From NCBI GenBank assembly GCA_049610385.1, contig JBMYZL010000007.1:1-64000 (forward strand): 64,000 nt of DNA, read 5' to 3'. The stretch comes from JBMYZL01 sp049610385 (GTDB taxonomy: Bacteria; Bacteroidota; Bacteroidia; Flavobacteriales_D; Sanyastnellaceae). The notes beneath the pieces were generated by a model. It was not told where the DNA came from. It did not search any database and saw nothing but the letters and a program-made list of their open reading frames with translations. Both the position numbers and the translations under genes were made by a program. Positions 61,801 to 64,000 of this stretch are shown here, piece by piece; position 1 is the stretch's first letter, and each line of letters opens with the position of its first letter.

Positions 61801-62601
61801 CGCGGACAATGCACAGACCCCGAATTGCCCAATTACCACGGCGCTGGGTTGCCATTGGTCCCTGGCCGCATCGAGCTGATCACCGACAGCGATCCCATTG
61901 AATTGTCGGGGCCCAATGGCGAATTCATCAACGAACTCAAGATATACTCGTGGCGAGGCCCCGATTACATTGACATCCCGGCCACCGATGAAGCGGGTGT
62001 GGGTTGGATTCGGGTGGCCAATTGGTGGCCTTATCAACGCCCCACCTTTGTAACCCCTCCCTTTGCAGGTTATGTAAGCGGACATTCCACGTTTTCTCGA
62101 GCGGCGGCTGAGGTCCTGACCTTGCTCACAGGTGACCCCTATTTTCCAGGAGGCATCGGAACGTTTGAAGCCCCGGCAAATGAATTTCTGGTTTTCGAAG
62201 ATGGGCCTTCCGTCGATGTCACCTTGCAATGGGCGACATACCGAGATGCCGCGGATCAATCGGCTTTGTCTCGTATTTGGGGAGGTATTCATCCGCCCCA
62301 GGATGACTTTCCTGGCCGAATCATGGGCGAAGTCATCGGCATTGATGCATTCCATTGCGCCGAGACCTATGCCTGGCCTGCGGCTGCTTTGAACCCATGC
62401 AGTTTTGACTCAGAAATGGATTGTCCTGGCGATTTCAACGGAGACGGTTTGCGAGCCATGTCCGACGTTTTGGCACTTTTGGTGGGTTTCAATCAGCCCG
62501 TCAACACTTTTAACCCCTTGCTCGACTTGAATGGCGACGGACTTGTAGCCACGTCCGATTTGATGTTGTTGTTGGGTTGGTGGGGCCAACCCTGCAACTG
62601 A
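58834..62601 (+). CDS. Secreted FG-GAP repeat / vanadium haloperoxidase fusion with dockerin-like end
   Basis: This is a 1255-residue protein. A signal peptide lies at about residues 1-33; the internal ATG at 58858 would give a more classical one. Residues about 40-400 hold FG-GAP/VCBS repeats with Ca2+ loops (DYNNDGWPD, DIDNDGFLD, DADQDGDVD, DYDGDGDLD). Residues about 395-470 form an ASPIC/UnbV domain. A CTNAEACNY segment follows. Residues about 545-1185 are a vanadium-dependent haloperoxidase/PAP2 domain with all vanadate ligands: K972 and R979 (KGWYDYVRP), S1082-G1083-H1084 (VSGHSTF), R1147 and H1153 (RIWGGIH). The end (CPGDFNGDGLRAMSDVLALL; DLNGDGLVATSDLMLLLGWW) is dockerin-like. It should oxidise halides with H2O2 outside the cell; true activity is untested. 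There is no T9SS domain. Confidence 0.9.
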   Translation: MFGLIHIFMIMIGHRISVVVVFWYLFLGVSQGQGSLFTNVSATSGVLAEGIHHGVAWGDYNNDGWPDLYTATRQGPNLLFENQGDGTFAEIGAVAGVSDISNSMTAVWGDIDNDGFLDLAVGNYNEPNRLFKNSGDGTFEDISGTAGVGHAGPCRSLHMADYDENGFLDIYVVNINSHNVLFHNNGPGMTFSNATFSSGATDTQVGMGGLFTDADQDGDVDLYLTHDANQPNKFYDNNNDGTFTEMATALGLDYVGNCMGVDAGDVNRDGWLDLYISDLYPSELLMNNGDGTYTPFGSEAGVDDSGMTWGVIFFDYDQDGILDIYLVNDYLFAPSPNILYHGLEDGTFEVSSSGDLTLEHPFSDFGLATADYDGDGDLDLAIATTSQGMNPGLQLLRNDVGASAGQSIFFHLEGTLSNRDAVGARIEVHFGDELRVDEVHAGQGYSGHSDYDMHFGLGDVTEVDSVVVHWPVGEASTHVGPFATGPTPHFLIEPGANPWFSVGCTNAEACNYQPAAANDDGSCEFAIPGFDCDGNPVLGEPSPETHSWARLWNETLLHGIRHDWARPTVHARNLWHASVLMYDAYVAYAPDTAGAPAQFFLGETLGTFNCPFDSAGLSSPSAEADRLQARNLAISFAISKLMLHRFADAPQAGVIMASISGRMEQLGLDLAFEDTDYTTGDWMHDAQALGNYLAEQMIAFGLQDGSNEDIGYQNTYYNPINWNLVMDEPGNPNMFFPNRWQPLQLTEFIDQGGNPGTNIAPDFLSPEWGNVVPFSLQAEDMETYERLGGFYPVYHDPGSPPLIDPEAETDVESSDYKWGQVMTAIWSSHLSPTDSVMWDISPGAMGRNGYIPSDYEEARDYYVWLEGGLENAPNGTQGHPLNPHTGLPYPPHLVPRGDFSRVLAEYWADGPDSETPPGHWFTVMNYVNDQTELEKKWRGSGATLDDLTWDVMGYFSMGGAMHDAAVAAWACKGWYDYVRPVSAIRWMGDRGQCTDPELPNYHGAGLPLVPGRIELITDSDPIELSGPNGEFINELKIYSWRGPDYIDIPATDEAGVGWIRVANWWPYQRPTFVTPPFAGYVSGHSTFSRAAAEVLTLLTGDPYFPGGIGTFEAPANEFLVFEDGPSVDVTLQWATYRDAADQSALSRIWGGIHPPQDDFPGRIMGEVIGIDAFHCAETYAWPAAALNPCSFDSEMDCPGDFNGDGLRAMSDVLALLVGFNQPVNTFNPLLDLNGDGLVATSDLMLLLGWWGQPCN

Positions 62602-62633
62602 TTCAAATTCAAACCATGTTGTGGGCGTTGATT

Positions 62634-64000
62634 TCAATTTTGGCAAACATCCCCGAATGCGCCCAGCAATTGCAAGAGGTCATTGACGCCCACGCTCCCA
62701 TCTGTATTGATGTCCTCCACACAAAATGAGCCCGTTGAATCCGGCAAGCAATGTTGGGCATTTGCATCCCAATATGTGCCTGGCCCACAGTAGTCGCTTC
62801 CATCTCCTGGCGTCGGCGGTGGTGTACAAGAACTGCATTCGCCAAAACATGGAATGGTCGGGCTCTCAAGGTTTGAGTCCAAGACAAACACCCGATTGAA
62901 GACATCTATTCCAGTCCCACAAGCCGAGGGAACGATTTCGTCCAAACCCCAAGCATTGCCATTGATGAATTTGTATGCAATGGTCTGGCCCAAAGACAAG
63001 GAGATTGTAGTCGACCACACGGAACCCGTATCCAAAGCCAGCGGCGTACTTGCGGGGCTCCAACCTTGAAAGTCTCCCGCCACATGCATGCCCTCGAATG
63101 CCACCTCCAATTCAGCAGCATCCACTGCCAATGTGACGTTGTATGTGCAACTTCCATCATCCTCGCTGGCCCCAGAATCGTAGTTGTTGGCCATGGAATC
63201 GGTACATCCCGCATCCTCTGGATTCTCCAAACAGGGTGCACAACTCGAAAAACAAACCGCAGGAGGACTCAACAAGTCTGAACCCAGAACAAAGCTTCTG
63301 TTGAAACCACCTGAGCCGTTGGCCACACCACACGCTGTAGGAACAGACTCATCGGTTCCCCAAGCATTTCCATTCAAGAACTTGTATTCGATGGTGCTAC
63401 CTACAGTCATTTCAATTGTGGTCACGTAGTCTCCGCTTGTTGGATCTTCCATCAAGGGGGTCGCCTCGGGATCCCATTCTTGAAAAGTGCCGGCCACATG
63501 AGGGTCTGTGGGCAGTACATCAAAGCCCACCGCCAGGGTTACAGAATAAAGACAAGAGCCATCATCGAATTCGGCGGAAGAATCGTAATTATTGGCCTCA
63601 ACATCGGTGCAACCGCCGTCAATAACCAACGGCATTGTACCATCCAAATCCGGGGTCGGCAGTGGGGTATCCATCAGAATCCGCAATTCTCCAGGAGCAA
63701 AATACCATGGGTTGTTTAGGTCATTTTCAACGATTTCTTCACCCGTGAAATGGTCATACCAAGTGCCAGCGTATGGAAAGCCCGGTGGCATGGACAAACC
63801 GGAGGTCCCAAAATTTCCAATGACAATGACATTTTGATCTGGATTGTACAGTCGAATCCGTTTCAATTCACCCCACAAATCGGCATTGAAATCCCAACCA
63901 TTGAATGCGGGCTGAGATTTTTTCAATTGCGCCACTGCTGCTGTTTTTTTCACTGCCGCACGTCGATCTGGATCATCCAGATACCACCATCGTTCGGGTT
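62634..64000 (-). CDS. Secreted GH13 alpha-amylase, C-terminal part (cut by window edge)
   Basis: The minus-strand frame is open to position 64000, so the N-terminal part with the catalytic barrel lies outside. What remains is a GH13 C-terminal beta domain (VIVIGNFGTSGLSMPPGFPYA, GTWYDHFTGEEIV, APGELRILMDTPL), then two copies of a Cys repeat (GCTDVEANNYDSSAEFDDGS; GCTDSMANNYDSGASEDDGS), alternating with two E-set carbohydrate-binding-like domains (HVAGTFQEWDP...IEYKFLNGNAWG; HVAGDFQGWSP...IAYKFINGNAWG), and a dockerin-like C-terminus (DINTDGSVGVNDLLQLLGAFG). The two binding domains are near duplicates and probably hold starch. It is convergent with the haloperoxidase gene, 32 bp apart. Confidence 0.78.
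   Translation of the reverse strand, partial: PERWWYLDDPDRRAAVKKTAAVAQLKKSQPAFNGWDFNADLWGELKRIRLYNPDQNVIVIGNFGTSGLSMPPGFPYAGTWYDHFTGEEIVENDLNNPWYFAPGELRILMDTPLPTPDLDGTMPLVIDGGCTDVEANNYDSSAEFDDGSCLYSVTLAVGFDVLPTDPHVAGTFQEWDPEATPLMEDPTSGDYVTTIEMTVGSTIEYKFLNGNAWGTDESVPTACGVANGSGGFNRSFVLGSDLLSPPAVCFSSCAPCLENPEDAGCTDSMANNYDSGASEDDGSCTYNVTLAVDAAELEVAFEGMHVAGDFQGWSPASTPLALDTGSVWSTTISLSLGQTIAYKFINGNAWGLDEIVPSACGTGIDVFNRVFVLDSNLESPTIPCFGECSSCTPPPTPGDGSDYCGPGTYWDANAQHCLPDSTGSFCVEDINTDGSVGVNDLLQLLGAFGDVCQN

Noticed and set aside
1..64000. tRNA, rRNA, insertion sequences, CRISPR arrays and prophage genes
   Set aside because: I found no T-loop/acceptor pattern outside coding genes, no transposase or integrase motif, and no regularly spaced repeats. 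A covariance-model search would be needed to exclude RNAs firmly.

Overview
The window looks like a chromosomal segment of a free-living, probably marine member of the Bacteroidota (Flavobacteriales-like). Supporting evidence: one protein ends in a type IX secretion (T9SS)-style C-terminal domain; there is a SusA-like amylase; several families are typical of the phylum (DUF2805, DUF3078, DUF3127, DUF3467, DUF2400, a BatA-type protein, a bacterial GH3 acyl-adenylating enzyme, ComA next to DUF368); purine-rich ribosome binding sites are mostly lacking; and many starts have the Bacteroidota -7 promoter box TAnnTTTG. No rRNA, tRNA, CRISPR array, insertion sequence or phage gene was seen. Genes are tightly packed, with stop/start overlaps inside operons and three overlapping convergent gene ends.

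Layout. 1-8.2 kb: a cut-off gene at the left edge, a small sulfotransferase-like gene, a 1.1-kb stretch without a convincing gene, an outer-membrane protein, DUF2805, a small membrane protein, MutT, a secreted GH16 glucanase, a second outer-membrane protein and a PLP decarboxylase. 8.5-15.6 kb: a lipoprotein plus the CcsBA cytochrome c assembly fusion, then a periplasmic GH13 amylase divergent from an exported C1 peptidase. 15.7-19.2 kb: a very large T9SS-exported protein. 19.3-30.9 kb: housekeeping genes (aldehyde dehydrogenase, methyltransferase, DUF3078, FabD, MFS transporter, M16 peptidase, DUF3127, flavin reductase-PurE-bifunctional nuclease, EtfBA). 31.1-43.9 kb: PdhB, membrane pyrophosphatase, deoxynucleoside kinase, GH3, cysteine desulfurase, GlmM, then a co-directional TPR-ComA-rhodanese-DUF368-AroE operon. 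43.9-58.4 kb: a PD40 protein, MurQ, an MnmD-Nudix fusion, DUF2400, a BatA protein with a dihydroorotase-like protein, and a long minus-strand run (RpsT, RadC, WecB, polysaccharide deacetylase, Upp, membrane protein, YjjG-like HAD, DUF3467). 58.8-64 kb: a 1255-residue secreted fusion of FG-GAP repeats, a vanadium haloperoxidase and a dockerin-like module, facing the 3' end of a secreted amylase that also ends in a dockerin-like module.

How the genes work together: the secreted GH16, GH13 and second amylase point to use of laminarin- and starch-like polysaccharides. EtfBA, PdhB and the pyrophosphatase belong to central energy metabolism. MurQ, GlmM and WecB concern amino-sugar and envelope metabolism. 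The observations that stand out are the haloperoxidase fusion, the dockerin-like modules shared by three secreted proteins, the MnmD-Nudix fusion, and the repeated placement of the -7 promoter box 11-15 nt before start codons, which suggests leaderless mRNAs.
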